A program made the position numbers and the translations under genes. A stretch of DNA of 64,000 nt from Aphidius gifuensis (lineage: Eukaryota; Arthropoda; Insecta; Hymenoptera; Braconidae). Below are positions 1-11,022 of the stretch, one piece after another. The notes below the pieces were generated by a model. It ran no database searches. It saw only the letters and a list, made by a program, of their open reading frames with translations, and had not been told where the DNA came from. The stretch's first letter is position 1. Each line of letters starts with the position of its first letter. The stretch lies in NCBI RefSeq assembly GCF_014905175.1, contig NC_057793.1, positions 14,918,869-14,982,868 on the forward strand. Direction: 5' to 3'.

Positions 1-1139
1 TCAATATGATATTGTAATGTCCGGCGGTAAGCCGCACAAACTTTTTTATTTTTCTTTTCCATTATTATATATTAAATATTCAGGGTACTTTTTAATACCC
101 CTAGCTCCATCTTACAGATCGTCAAGTTACAATATTTAAGGGAGCTAGAGGTTTTGCACCCCCAACAAACCACTTGAGCCGGCACTATTGCCAAGCGCAT
201 CTACCGCCAATTTTATTTTGGAAAATTAAATATAAATTAATATAATGAGTGATATCGACAGAATCCTAAAAATATAGGGATTCTCTCGGTACCACTCATG
301 TCATAATTAGACAAGTAGAAGTAATTTTAATTAAGGTGGGAAAATCTTAAGATTTTCCTCAACCAATAGGAAATAGTCGACAGAAGGAAAGTGGAACTGG
401 ACCAAGGAGGAAAACCGAACATCCCCGAAGAATCCCCACCTGCCCTTATGTTCTGAGGGCATCGAGCGAGATTGATTGCTAGATCTCGGTCACTCGGTCA
501 GAGTTAGTTCCTTGACCTACACCAGCTCTTCCAGCTCTAACTAGCATAGGCACTTTGCCTCGTCGCATTTTAATTGCTTTAAAAACTTAGAATATTTTCT
601 ACAAATCAGCACAACTGTAAGTTATACTTATTCAATATTTTATTGATTATTTTATCTATTTATTGTTTCAATAATATTTAAGTAACATTTGGTTACTTAA
701 ATCAGTAATTTAAATTCATTAAATTGCTTACAAATTTAACTTGAAATAAATTACGACCGCATGGTCAAAATTTTCTTACTTGAGTAAATTAATAAATTCA
801 AAGCACGCATTGTGTTGCATTGTCTAATCAAATAAATATTAAATAGAATAAATTACATTTTTGCGATAATAAATAACCAATTATTTATTTAAAATAATTA
901 AATATTTAATTATACAAATTTACGACCTCGTGGTTAGCCATTTAATAGTGAATACAATTTATACAGTACAGTGAAAAAGTCTCGTATAATAGTTTTATTT
1001 TAAATTCAAATAAAAGTAACATTTACTGTGATTTTATTGTAAAGTCCGTGCTACGTTTATGTCTACAATTTGATCGATCACATACAACCAACTTGTATAA
1101 TCACATTGTACTACATCTAAATAAAATATATATATATAT

Positions 1140-3169
1140 TATGGTAAATCTAAGGCTATGGTGGTGGATTTATCACTCACCCCTCATTTGTTAGAAATAT
1201 ATACAACTTTCGTAGTCTCTTACCAACATTAACCCCGTGTCAAGCTTTTTCATTTCGATTCGGGATTTTATCACGAATCATGTATTATCAAGATTTTCAT
1301 GAGCATATTAGCGTAAAATGTATTATTAAGTAACAGAACTTCGATACGGAATACTTTCGAGGTATCGAAGAAACATGATATTAATTCCGTCATTTTTTGG
1401 CAGATGAATATTTTTAGTAGAAAAAAATTTTGAAATGATATTTTTTTAGTGAATATTGTTCAAATGAAATACGTACCTTTCAACAGTTTCGAGATACTGA
1501 TTAAAGGTAAATATATTTTATAATAATTACTAATCATGATTTGATATTTTTTGAATACTTATAATTAAAATCATTATTAATAATGATTTTAGTAATATTT
1601 ATTATTAGAAAAATAATAGTGATGATAAAAATTTAATATCTTTATCCATTTTCGAGACATCGATTATTGAAAATTAAAATATCGATATATTCATAAGATG
1701 ACGAGTTGTAACTAGAAAAAACTAGATTCCATAGTCATATTCCAACTTGGATAAAGAAAAATGTTTTGCTTATAGCCGCTAGATCTTTTCTCAGCTATAT
1801 CTTGACCTTTGCTATATCTTTTATTTAGCCTTAATTATAGCTAAACATACAATATCTATATATTTACCAAGCATGTTCTTTTCTTTAGCTACATCTTTTC
1901 CTCACCTGGATTTTTCACTTAGCCGCTAGATCTTTTACTTAGTCTTAATTATAGCCAAACACACCCCTGGTAAAAATAATCTTTCCGGATTTTCTACGCA
2001 ATTGAGACTTCCGGAGATATTATTCCAGAGTTTTTCCAGATTTTCTCCGGATTTTTTCAGACAAAATTTCTTCTTTATTTTTCGTAGGTAAACTCTTATT
2101 TCTAGTTTCTTTATTGATTTTTCCGATTTTTTGTGTTTGTTTTTAAAGCGAAAATTCCGGAAAAAATGCGGAGATATTATAGAAATAGTCTGGAGATTAC
2201 TCGATAAATATCTCCGAAAGTCTCAATTACGTAGAAAATCCGGAGTAAGTCCGGAGAAATCCTGAGTAAATCTGGAGAGATTATTTCCACCACGGACAAA
2301 ATCTACGTTATTTTACCGGCATAATTGCTAGCAAGAATTTATGGTGGGAAAGCATAGCTCTCACTCACTCATTCTGGTGGGCTCTTATGAAAAGAAATGT
2401 GGAAGGGGCAGCTTCACATTCATAAAGTTGGCTTTTACATTATTTCATTAAAAACGAAAGTTATATCCTTTTATTCAAGTTGTAATATAACTATGGAATC
2501 TAGTTTTTTCTAGTTACAACTCGTCATCTTATAAATATATCGATATTTTCAATTTTCAATAATCGATGTCTCGAAAATGGATAGAGATATTAAATTTTTA
2601 TCATCACTTCGCGTTTTCCGTAAAATCTTTAGAATCATTAATTATCGATTTTTAAATTTATAATTATTTGAAAATATCAAATTAATGAAAATAACTAACG
2701 TAATATATTTCGATATATTTTACCTTTAAAGCTCAGTATCTCGAAATCTGTTGAAGGTACGATATTTCTGTTTGAACCACAATATTCCTCGTAAAAAATA
2801 CTAATAAAAGCGATTTCAAAATTTTTTTTTTCACTAAACTATTTATCTACTAAAAAAATGACAAAAAGAAAAATTCAATATCATGTTTCTTCGATACCTC
2901 GAAAAGTATTTGAGATATCGAAGTTCTGTTGCGACCAATATTTTTTGCTTGCAATGACTTTCTAATATTACTCATAAAATCTTGTCTCTATGAATATCGT
3001 AATCTTGCTAAAAATCCCGAAATCGAAAATAGAAAAAGCTTTTGCGGCACGGGTTAATGTTGAGTAAAAATTCTGAAAATTTGAGAGAATTTTTTTTTAT
3101 ATATTTCTAACTAAATGAGGGGGTGAGAGTGATCAAATTCCACCGTAGCCTTTTTAAGGACCACCCTAA
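1140..3169. mobile_element. Foldback-type element inserted in the 5' LTR
   Basis: The two ends are inverted copies of each other. The sequence rich in CACCCCTCATTT near 1175-1190 pairs with AAATGAGGGGGTG near 3112-3125, and the block around 1680-1745 pairs with 2490-2560. The arms are therefore about 600-700 bp around a 700-bp core. The element sits in a (TA)n run that is uninterrupted in the 3' LTR, so a TA target duplication is likely. TA targeting suggests a Tc1/mariner-type non-autonomous element. No transposase ORF is present. Confidence 0.82.
1964..2295. mobile_element. Palindromic MITE nested in the foldback core
   Basis: The left end (CCCCTGGTAAAAATAATC) is the near-complement of the right end (GATTATTTCCACCACGG). 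Inner blocks also pair: GATTTTCTACGCAATTGAGA with TCTCAATTACGTAGAAAATC. Repeated CCGGA/TCCGG motifs fill the core. A different small MITE with a similar CCCTGGTAGAAA end lies at 61814-61903. The target duplication is not clear, so the limits are approximate. Confidence 0.6.
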
Positions 3170-3850
3170 TATATATATATATATATTTTTTTTTTGTACA
3201 TCATTACTGGCGATATTGTAACCAAGCCAACCTGTCAATTTTGCGAGCGTCTCCGAGGTCAAGCCAAGGTACACGCCGTCACTAGATTGCTAGATTAAAT
3301 CACCGTCAATCAATGTAAGTACCTTCCTTTAAATAAATTTTGTTCAGTGTTTGTTCAGTGAATTTATGTCAAGTGTGAAAATATTAATATTGTAAAAGCC
3401 AAGCGTCATCGTAGCGTCAATGTAGAGTCAGTGAGCATTAATCGACTGATTGCTTCTCAATCCCGTCGCTTGTCTTTCGGCCGTCATAATTTAATTATTA
3501 ATCGGGTTATTCGCAATTTTAATTTTCTTGTCTCTGACTCGTCACGACCGCATGGCTTTAGGTTCTTCTTTCGACGCGACGCGCGAGTAAAATTTAATGG
3601 GTTACATATTTTATAATTGTTTTTGTATCGCATATTCATGTAATATAAATAGGGTAATTTACAAATAAATTGTGCTCCGATTTTACCGAATTTACAAGTG
3701 TTATTTAAAATTATTTCAACGTTTATTGTGCCGTATGTTTCAACTTTTACCTCCCCGTCATTTTACTCTTGCCACGAGGCTTTTAACAATCTATATTATT
3801 TTACAGGGCAATACTGATTGTCTAATAAATGATCCGGCTACGATATTTCA

Positions 3851-3868
3851 TGGGGGCTCGTCCGGTTT
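3851..3868 (+). other. Primer-binding site, tRNA-Pro type
   Basis: Directly after the LTR end the sequence reads TGGGGGCTCGTCCGG. Its first 15 bases match the classic tRNA-Pro primer site known from gammaretroviruses, with 16 of 18 positions matching overall. Having no gap between LTR and PBS is the usual layout, and it fixes the LTR end at 3850. Confidence 0.85.
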
Positions 3869-4555
3869 CAAGACGATAAAAGTTTTATCGCGTTTTAAAG
3901 TAAAATTTAACACGTTTTGTTAAAAAAAAAAAAAAAAAAAAAAAGAGAGATAAAAAAAAATAAATAAATAAAATAAAAAGGACTAAGGGCGGCAAATAAA
4001 ATTGTTTTTCCCGGGATAAATTAGTTACACAAAAAAAAAAAAAAAAAAAAGAAGAGAGAAAAATACATAAAATAAAATAAAATAAATAAAATAAAACTAA
4101 ATAAAAGTTGCCATGGTCGGCAGATAAAATTGCACAAATCTACACGACCCTGAGCAATGAAATTTAATAGTTTTTTTTTTCTTCGGAAAATTAATAAAAT
4201 TTTATTTTAATGTTTCCGGTCCCTTCTTATCTTTTTATTTTACTACCTAGGGTTTGTTTGAGTTTTCCTAAATTTTAAAATTTTTTTTCTCTCACGGTCA
4301 AAGTACCCCTTTTTGTAATCGTTACGATAGCCGACATCCGGGCGCGAAAAAGATCAAACAAAAGAAAAGAGAGAAGAAAAATAAAATAAAATAACAGCAA
4401 AGAAAAAAGTGCATGACTAATTGTAGGCTTAAGTTGTTTAAATATGCCTGTACCAAATAAATCAATTAATCTTTACCTAACAATTTAAAATAATACTTGT
4501 AGGAATATTAAAACCAATAATAATTATAATAAATAACAAACAAACTACGTAAGTG
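3869..4555. other. A-rich start of leader
   Basis: After the PBS, runs of 18-22 A residues (3922-3943, 4031-4050) alternate with AAATAAAATA-type low-complexity sequence. Two partly similar blocks contain GGCGGCAAATAAAATTG (3988) and GGCAGATAAAATTGC (4119). No coding potential is seen. Confidence 0.5.
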
Positions 4556-5500
4556 AGTGCGAACAGACATTATTGTTATCAAATTGAAATTTGATTTCAT
4601 GTTAATTATAAATTAATCAATTTAAACATTTGGATTAAAATTCCTGTTCAACAATAATTATTATAAATAAATAATAATTAATTTAAATATTTGGATTAAA
4701 TTCCCTTTTTTCCCAATAATTATTATAAATAGATAATAATTAATTTAAACATTTAGATTAAAATTCCTTTTCAACAATAATTATAATAAATACATAATAA
4801 TTTAAATAAGTTGAAGGGTTAAATTTCCTTTTCAACGATAATTACTATAAATAAATAATAATTTACTCTAATTGAATATTTGGGGATTTAACGTCCTTTT
4901 TCAACAACAATTAAATAATAATTTAATTGGTCTAAATGATTGGGATTGAAATTCCCTTTTCAACAATAGTTTATTACAAATAAATAATAATTTAATTGTT
5001 TGAAAGATATGCCGATTTTTTTTGATAATTATCACGCATACATTAACAATAAATTAGTGATTTGAATATTTAGGATTTGATGTCCTTTTTCGACAATTAT
5101 TATGCGTAAATTAATAGTAAATTAATTAGCCCTTGGCGACAGTTATTATTTTATACATAAATAATAAATAAATTCATTTAAATATTTGGAATTTATTCCC
5201 CTGTTTCAATAAACTATTACGCACACATTAATATCAAATTAATGGATTTAAATACGCGAGATTTATCGCCCTTTTTAACAATTAATACGCATACATTAAT
5301 ACCAAATTAATGAATTCAAACACGCAGGACTTATCGTCCTTTTTCAACAATTAATATGCGTACATTAATAGTAATTTAATTTAATTAAACACTTGGAATT
5401 CATTTTCCTATTTAGATAATTATTACGCATACATTAATATTAAATTAATGGACTTAAACACGGGGGATATATAGCCCTTTTAAAAACATTAAATAATATT
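4556..5500. repeat. Leader tandem array A (about 75 bp, growing to about 140 bp)
   Basis: Degenerate direct repeats share the core ATTAATTTAAATATTTGGATT followed by ccctttttcaacaataatta. Spacing is about 75 bp up to 5000. Longer, related units with ATTACGCATACATTAATA then follow. Divergence between units rises toward both ends of the array. Nothing coding is seen. Confidence 0.75.
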
Positions 5501-6300
5501 AAATAGATTCATCTAAATATTTGGAATTTATCCTCTTATTTCAACAATTATTACGCAAACATTAATACCAAATTAATGAACTTTAATAAACGAGATTTAT
5601 TGCCCTTTTGCAAAAATTAAATACGCATAATTAGACAATAAATAAATTCATTTAAATATTTGGAATTTATTCTCTTATTTCAACAATTATTACGCAAACA
5701 TTAATACCGAATTAATGAACTTTAATAAATGAGATTTATTGCCCGTTTGCAAAAATTAAATACGCATAATTAAATAATATTAAATAAATTCATTTAAATA
5801 TTTGGAATTTATCCTCTTATTTCAACAATTATTACGCAAACATTAATACCAAATTAATGAACTTTAATAAACGAGATTTATTGCCCTTTTGCAAAAATTA
5901 AATACGCATAATTAGACAATAAATAAATTCATTTAAATATTTGGAATTTATTCTCTTATTTCAACAATTATTACGCAAACATTAATACCGAATTAATGAA
6001 CTTTAATAAATGAGATTTATTGCCCGTTTGCAAAAATTAAATACGCATAATTAAATAATATTAAATAAATTCATTTAAATATTTGGAATTTATCCTCTTA
6101 TTTCAACAATTATTACGCAAACATTAATACCAAATTAATGAACTTTAATAAACGAGATTTATTGCCCTTTTGCAAAAATTAAATACGCATAATTAGACAA
6201 TAAATAAATTCATTTAAATATTTGGAATTTATTCTCTTATTTCAACAATTATTACGCAAACATTAATACCGAATTAATGAACTTTAATAAATGAGATTTA
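5500..6300. repeat. Leader tandem array B, 281-bp higher-order repeat
   Basis: The marker AAATATTTGGAATTTAT recurs near 5517, 5654, 5797, 5935, 6078 and 6215. The spacings alternate between about 137 and 143 bp. Alternate units share diagnostic bases (tatcctc against tattctc; ACCAAATT against ACCGAATT; aacgagat against aatgagat). The true unit is therefore a 281-bp dimer present almost three times with few differences, implying recent expansion by unequal exchange or template switching. Confidence 0.9.
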
Positions 6301-6560
6301 TTAAATTAACACAAAAAAAAAAAAAAAGAAAAACACGACAAGCGGGGAGAAACGGAACTAGAGGGAAGAAGTTCGGCCATCGCGGAAAAACTGAAAACAC
6401 CCCTAAGGCCCAAACTCCTCCCCCAAATAGGCGCACGAGGAAAGCTAGACGAGCGGGCCTAGCCAACACCGAAGGGCGGGTCCCAACAACCCTTAGCCAC
6501 CATTACAAAATGAAATGGCGTTACAACCCATCAATGTCGGCTGTCAAGTCCCCCTATTAA
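6291..6560 (+). CDS. Small basic ORF in a GC-richer island of the leader (doubtful)
   Basis: This 89-codon ORF starts inside the last array-B unit and runs through a GC-richer island (about 6340-6555) in otherwise AT-rich DNA. The product would be very rich in Lys and Arg (KKKKRKTRQAGRNGTRGKK and further R/K clusters) and proline. No family is recognised. The opposite strand is also open here (6284-6469), so the open frame may only reflect composition. The island could equally be a structured packaging or IRES-like RNA region, or a fragment of captured DNA. Confidence 0.25.
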   Translation: MRFIKLTQKKKKRKTRQAGRNGTRGKKFGHRGKTENTPKAQTPPPNRRTRKARRAGLANTEGRVPTTLSHHYKMKWRYNPSMSAVKSPY

Positions 6561-6990
6561 TTAAAAACAACCTTTATTAAATCATTTCTAATAAATAAAA
6601 AAATCAATTGTATTTAAATAATTAATATATTATTATTCCTTGTTGAAATATTTATTTATTTATACAATTTTAATAAATAAAAACCGATTTTATTTAAATA
6701 ATAAATATACTATTATCCCGTTGATAAATATTTAACATTTACATACTGCAAATTAATACAAAATCCGATTATATTTTAATAAGTAGTACACTATTATTCC
6801 CTTTTGAAATATTTATTTATTTATACATAATAAATAAATAAAAACCGATTTTAATTAAATAATAGATATATTACTATTCCGTTATTAAATATTTGACATT
6901 TACATATAGTAAATTAATACGAAACCCGACCTCATATTGTTTTTTTTAATAATCATTATATTACTATTCCCTTTTTGAATATTCATTTAT
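6561..6990. repeat. Leader repeat array C
   Basis: Degenerate repeats contain AATAAAAACCGATTTTATTTAAATAAT followed by ACTATTATTCCC-like segments, spaced about 80-85 bp. Alternating variants suggest a unit pair of about 165 bp. The array grades into array D without a break. Confidence 0.6.
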
Positions 6991-8560
6991 TTAAACAATT
7001 GTAATAAATAAACAATTGAGTTAATATTTTGTTTATATAATCGAGACATTATTGTTTTGATTTTTAATATTTTTATATTTAAAAATTTTAAAGTAAATAA
7101 ACAATCGAGTTTATTTTTTTTTATATAATCGATATATTATTATTTCGATTTTAATACCTTTTTATATTTAAACATTTTAAAATAAATAAACAATCGAGTT
7201 TATTTTTTTATATAATCGATATATTATTATTTCGATTTTAATACCTTTTTACATTTAAACATTTTAAATAAATAAACAACCGAGTTTATTTTTTTTATAA
7301 TCGATATATTATTATTTCGATTTTAATACCTTTTACATTTAAACATTTTAAATAAATAAACAACCGAGTTTATTTTTTTATATAATCGATATATTGTTAA
7401 TTCGATTTTGATACCTCAATATTTAAACATTTTAAATCGAGTTGATTATTTTTTTTTTTTTTTATATAATCGATATATTATTATTTCGATTTTAATACCT
7501 TAATACATTTAAACATTTTAAAGTAAATAAACAATCGAGTTTATTTTTTTTATATAATCGATATATTATTATTTCGATTTTAATACCTTTTTACATTTAA
7601 ACATTTTAAATAAATAAACAACCGAGTTTATTTTTTTTATAATCGATATATTATTATTTCGATTTTAATACCTTTTACATTTAAACATTTTAAATAAATA
7701 AACAACCGAGTTTATTTTTTTTTATATAATCGATATATTATTATTTCGATTTTAATACCTTTTTATATTTAAACATTTTAAAATAAATAAACAATCGAGT
7801 TTATTTTTTTATATAATCGATATATTATTATTTCGATTTTAATACCTTTTTACATTTAAACATTTTAAATAAATAAACAACCGAGTTTATTTTTTTTTAT
7901 AATCGATATATTATTATTTCGATTTTAATACCTTTTACATTTAAACATTTTAAATAAATAAACAACCGAGTTTATTTTTTTTTATAATCGATATATTATT
8001 ATTTCGATTTTAATACCTTTTACATTTAAACATTTTAAATAAATAAACAACCGAGTTTATTTTTTTTATATAATCGATATGTTGTTAATTCGATTTTGAT
8101 ACCTCAATATTTAAACATTTTAAATCGAGTTTATTATTTTTTTTTTATATAATCGATATATTATTATTTCGATTGTAATACCTTAATATTTAAACATTTT
8201 AAATAAATAAACAACCGAGTTTATTTTTTTTTTATATAATCGATATATTATTATTTCGATTTTAATACCTTTTTTCATTTAAACATTTTTAATAAATAAA
8301 CAACCGAGTTTTTTTTTAATAATCGATATATTATTATTTCGATTTTAATACCTTTTACATTTAAACATTTTTAATAAATAGACAATCGAGTTATTTTAAA
8401 TAATCGATATACTATCACTCCCTTTTTAATATTTTAACATTTTAACATTTTTTATAACTAAACAACCGAGTTTATTTTCAATAATCGATATATTATTACT
8501 TCCTTTTCAATATTCAACAATTTTACGTTATCAAATTATAAACAGTCGGTTTATTCTTGA
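6990..8560. repeat. Leader tandem array D, about 17 copies of an 80-95-bp unit
   Basis: Each unit contains AAACAAYCGAGTTTATTTTT, then a run of T, ATATAATCGATATATTATTA, TTTCGATTTTAATACC and ACATTTAAACATTTTAAATA. Unit length varies mainly through the T-run. Units from 7090 to 8300 are highly alike; those after 8390 are decayed. Each unit carries the palindromes ATCGAT and ATATAT. Confidence 0.9.
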
Positions 8561-8689
8561 TTAATCAATACATTAACTATCAATAGTACATCGGTGGTGT
8601 CCAAATGATCAATAGGCTAATATCACCCCTTTAAATATATACCACCTACATTATAACAATTAGTAATAATATCAAATTAATTTAAATTA

Positions 8690-10745
8690 CAAAATTTTTT
8701 TTTTTTTTTCTGGGATACAAAAAGTATAAATAATAAAATTTTTTTTTTAACCGTAACGGAAAATTAATTTCTTTTAGGAATATAAAAATTAAGATTACCC
8801 TTATAAATTTTAAAATAAAATTTAATTAATTAAAATTTAAACAATATAATTTTTTAATTATTTACAAAAAAAAAAAAAAAACATTGCTTTTACTGGGACT
8901 CGAACCCACGTCTATGTTAAAATCATTTGCTTTTACAAGTAACAAACTATCCAAATAGTTTATGAATATAAAATTAATATTATTCTTATGAATTTTAAAA
9001 TAAAATTTAATTAATTAAAATTTAAACAATATAAATTTTTAATTATTTACAAAAAAAAAAAAAAACATTGCTTTTACTGGGACTTGAACCCACGTCTATG
9101 TTAAAATCATTTGCTTTTACAAGTAACAAACTATCCAAATAGTTTATGAATATAAAATTAATATTATTCTTATGAATCTTAAAATAAAATTTAATTAATT
9201 AAAATTTAAACAATATAAATTTTTAATTATTTACAAAAACATTGCTTTTACTGGGACCGAACCCACGTCTATAAAATCATTTGCTTTTACAAGTAACAAA
9301 CTATCCAAATAGTTTATGAATATAAAATTAATATTATTCTTATGAATTTAAAATAAAATTTAATTAATTAAAATTTAAACAATATAAATTTTAATTATTT
9401 ACAAAAACATTGCTTTTACTGGGACTTGAACCCACGCCTATGTTAAAATCATTTGCTTTTACAAGTAACAAACTATCCAAATAGTTTATGAATATAAAAT
9501 TAATATTATTCTTATAAATTTTAAAATAAAATTTAATTAATTAAAATTTAAACAATATAAATTTTTAATTATTTACAAAAAAAAAAAAAAAAAAAACATT
9601 GCTTTTACTGGGACTCGAACCCACGTCTATGTTAAAATCATTTGCTTTTACAAGTAACAAACTATCCGAATAATTTACGAATATAAAATTAATATTATTC
9701 TTATGAATTTTAAAATAAAATTTATTTAATTAAAATTTAAACAATTTAAATTATTTACCACGTCTATCTTAAAATCAATTTCTTTCACAATTAATGAACT
9801 ATAGATACAAAATTAATATTATTTTTATAAATTTTAAACTCAAATTTAATTAATTAAAGTTCAAACACTTTAAATTTTACTTAATTACAAAAAAAAAAAA
9901 AAAAAAAAAAAAACATTGCTTTTACTGGGACTCGAACCAACGTCTATGTTAAAATCATTTACTTTCACAAGTAATGAACATGTCAAATAGTTTATGAAAA
10001 TAAAATTAATAGTATTCTTATAAATTTTAAAATAAAATCCAATTAACTAAAGTTTAAACAATTTAAATTTTAATTATTTACAAAAAAAAAAAAAACTACT
10101 ACTGGGATTCGAAGCCACGTCTATCTTAAAATCAATTTCTTTCACAATTAATGAACTATAGATACAAAATTAATATTATTTTTATAAATTTTAAAATCAA
10201 ATTTAATTAATTAAAGTTCAAACACTTTAAATTTTACTTAATTACAAAAAAAAAAAAAAAAAAAAACACAAAAACATTGTGTTTACTGGGATTTGAACCC
10301 ACGTCTAACTTGAAATCATTTTCCTTCACAATTAATGAACTATAGATATAGAAGTAATATTACCTTTATAAATTTTGAAATCAAATTTAATTGATAAAAA
10401 TTTAAACACCTTAAATTTTATTTACTTACAAAAAAAAAAAAAAAAAAAAAAACAAACATCGCCTTATTGGGAGTTGAACTCACATTTCTGTTAAAATTAT
10501 TTTCTTTGGCAACTAATGGATCATTCAAATAGTTTATGGATACAGAATTAATACTATTCCTATAAATTTGAAAATTAAAATTAATTAATTGAAATTTAAC
10601 TTGTTTGAATTTTTTTTTTATTTTAGAAAAAAAAACATTGCCTTTACTGGGATTCGAACCTACGTCTAGGTTGAAATCAATTCTTGTACAATTAATGAAC
10701 ATTTCCAATCACCTATTAATACAGAATTAGAGTATTCTCAGAAAT
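8690..10745 (-). repeat. Leader tandem array E: about ten tRNA-like units of about 175 bp
   Basis: Units repeat every 165-190 bp. Each has a poly-A run, then ACATTGCTTTTACTGGGACT, CGAACCCACGTCTATG and an A/T-rich spacer. On the minus strand each reads as a tRNA 3' half: GTGGGTTCGAGTCCCAG matches the T-arm with its B-box GGTTCGAGTCC. A further 55-60 nt upstream have D-arm-like TGGATAG and an anticodon-arm-like segment. T-arms lie near 8891, 9075, 9250, 9418, 9608, 9923, 10100, 10282, 10466 and 10643; one more unit (near 9760) has lost it. The units at 10450 and 10632 are most diverged. No CCA end or clean acceptor stem is visible, so these are tRNA-derived or tRNA-mimic units rather than functional tRNA genes. 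Confidence 0.75.
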
Positions 10746-11022
10746 TTTTTAATATAAATAATAAATTTTTTTTTAAATTATTATTTTTACCCTTCTTGAA
10801 TTTTTGTTTTTTTTTTACCTTACAAAATTTTATAAATAATAGTTTGAGTTTATAATAATTTTTATTGATAAACTAATTACAAATTTGTGGGGAATAAATA
10901 ATAAAAACATTGACAAACAACAATAATCTTGCAACGAAATTCCCATTATCAGATTTAATGGATGGTGGCCCTTATTCAGCCACATAAATTTTAGCATAGA
11001 ATAAAAATTGTAAAAATCTCTA

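Larger units (their letters stand above)
13..3850 (+). repeat. 5' LTR, split by a foldback insertion
   Basis: Positions 13-1139 and 3170-3850 match the 3' LTR at 22722-24612 almost base for base over long stretches, for example the first 900 bases. The two halves are separated by about 2.03 kb absent from the 3' LTR. The last 170 bases differ between the LTRs: the 3' copy has extra sequence around 24420-24560. The insertion and this divergence show that some time has passed since integration. An AATAAA-like signal precedes the conserved 3' end near 3664. Confidence 0.92.

Noticed and set aside
8881..10720. Functional tRNA genes
   Set aside because: Only the T-arm is clearly preserved; acceptor stems do not pair and copies lie in a tandem AT-rich repeat.
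4540..10745. CRISPR-like array
   Set aside because: Repeats are direct but units are fully repetitive with no unique spacers, and the window is eukaryotic.
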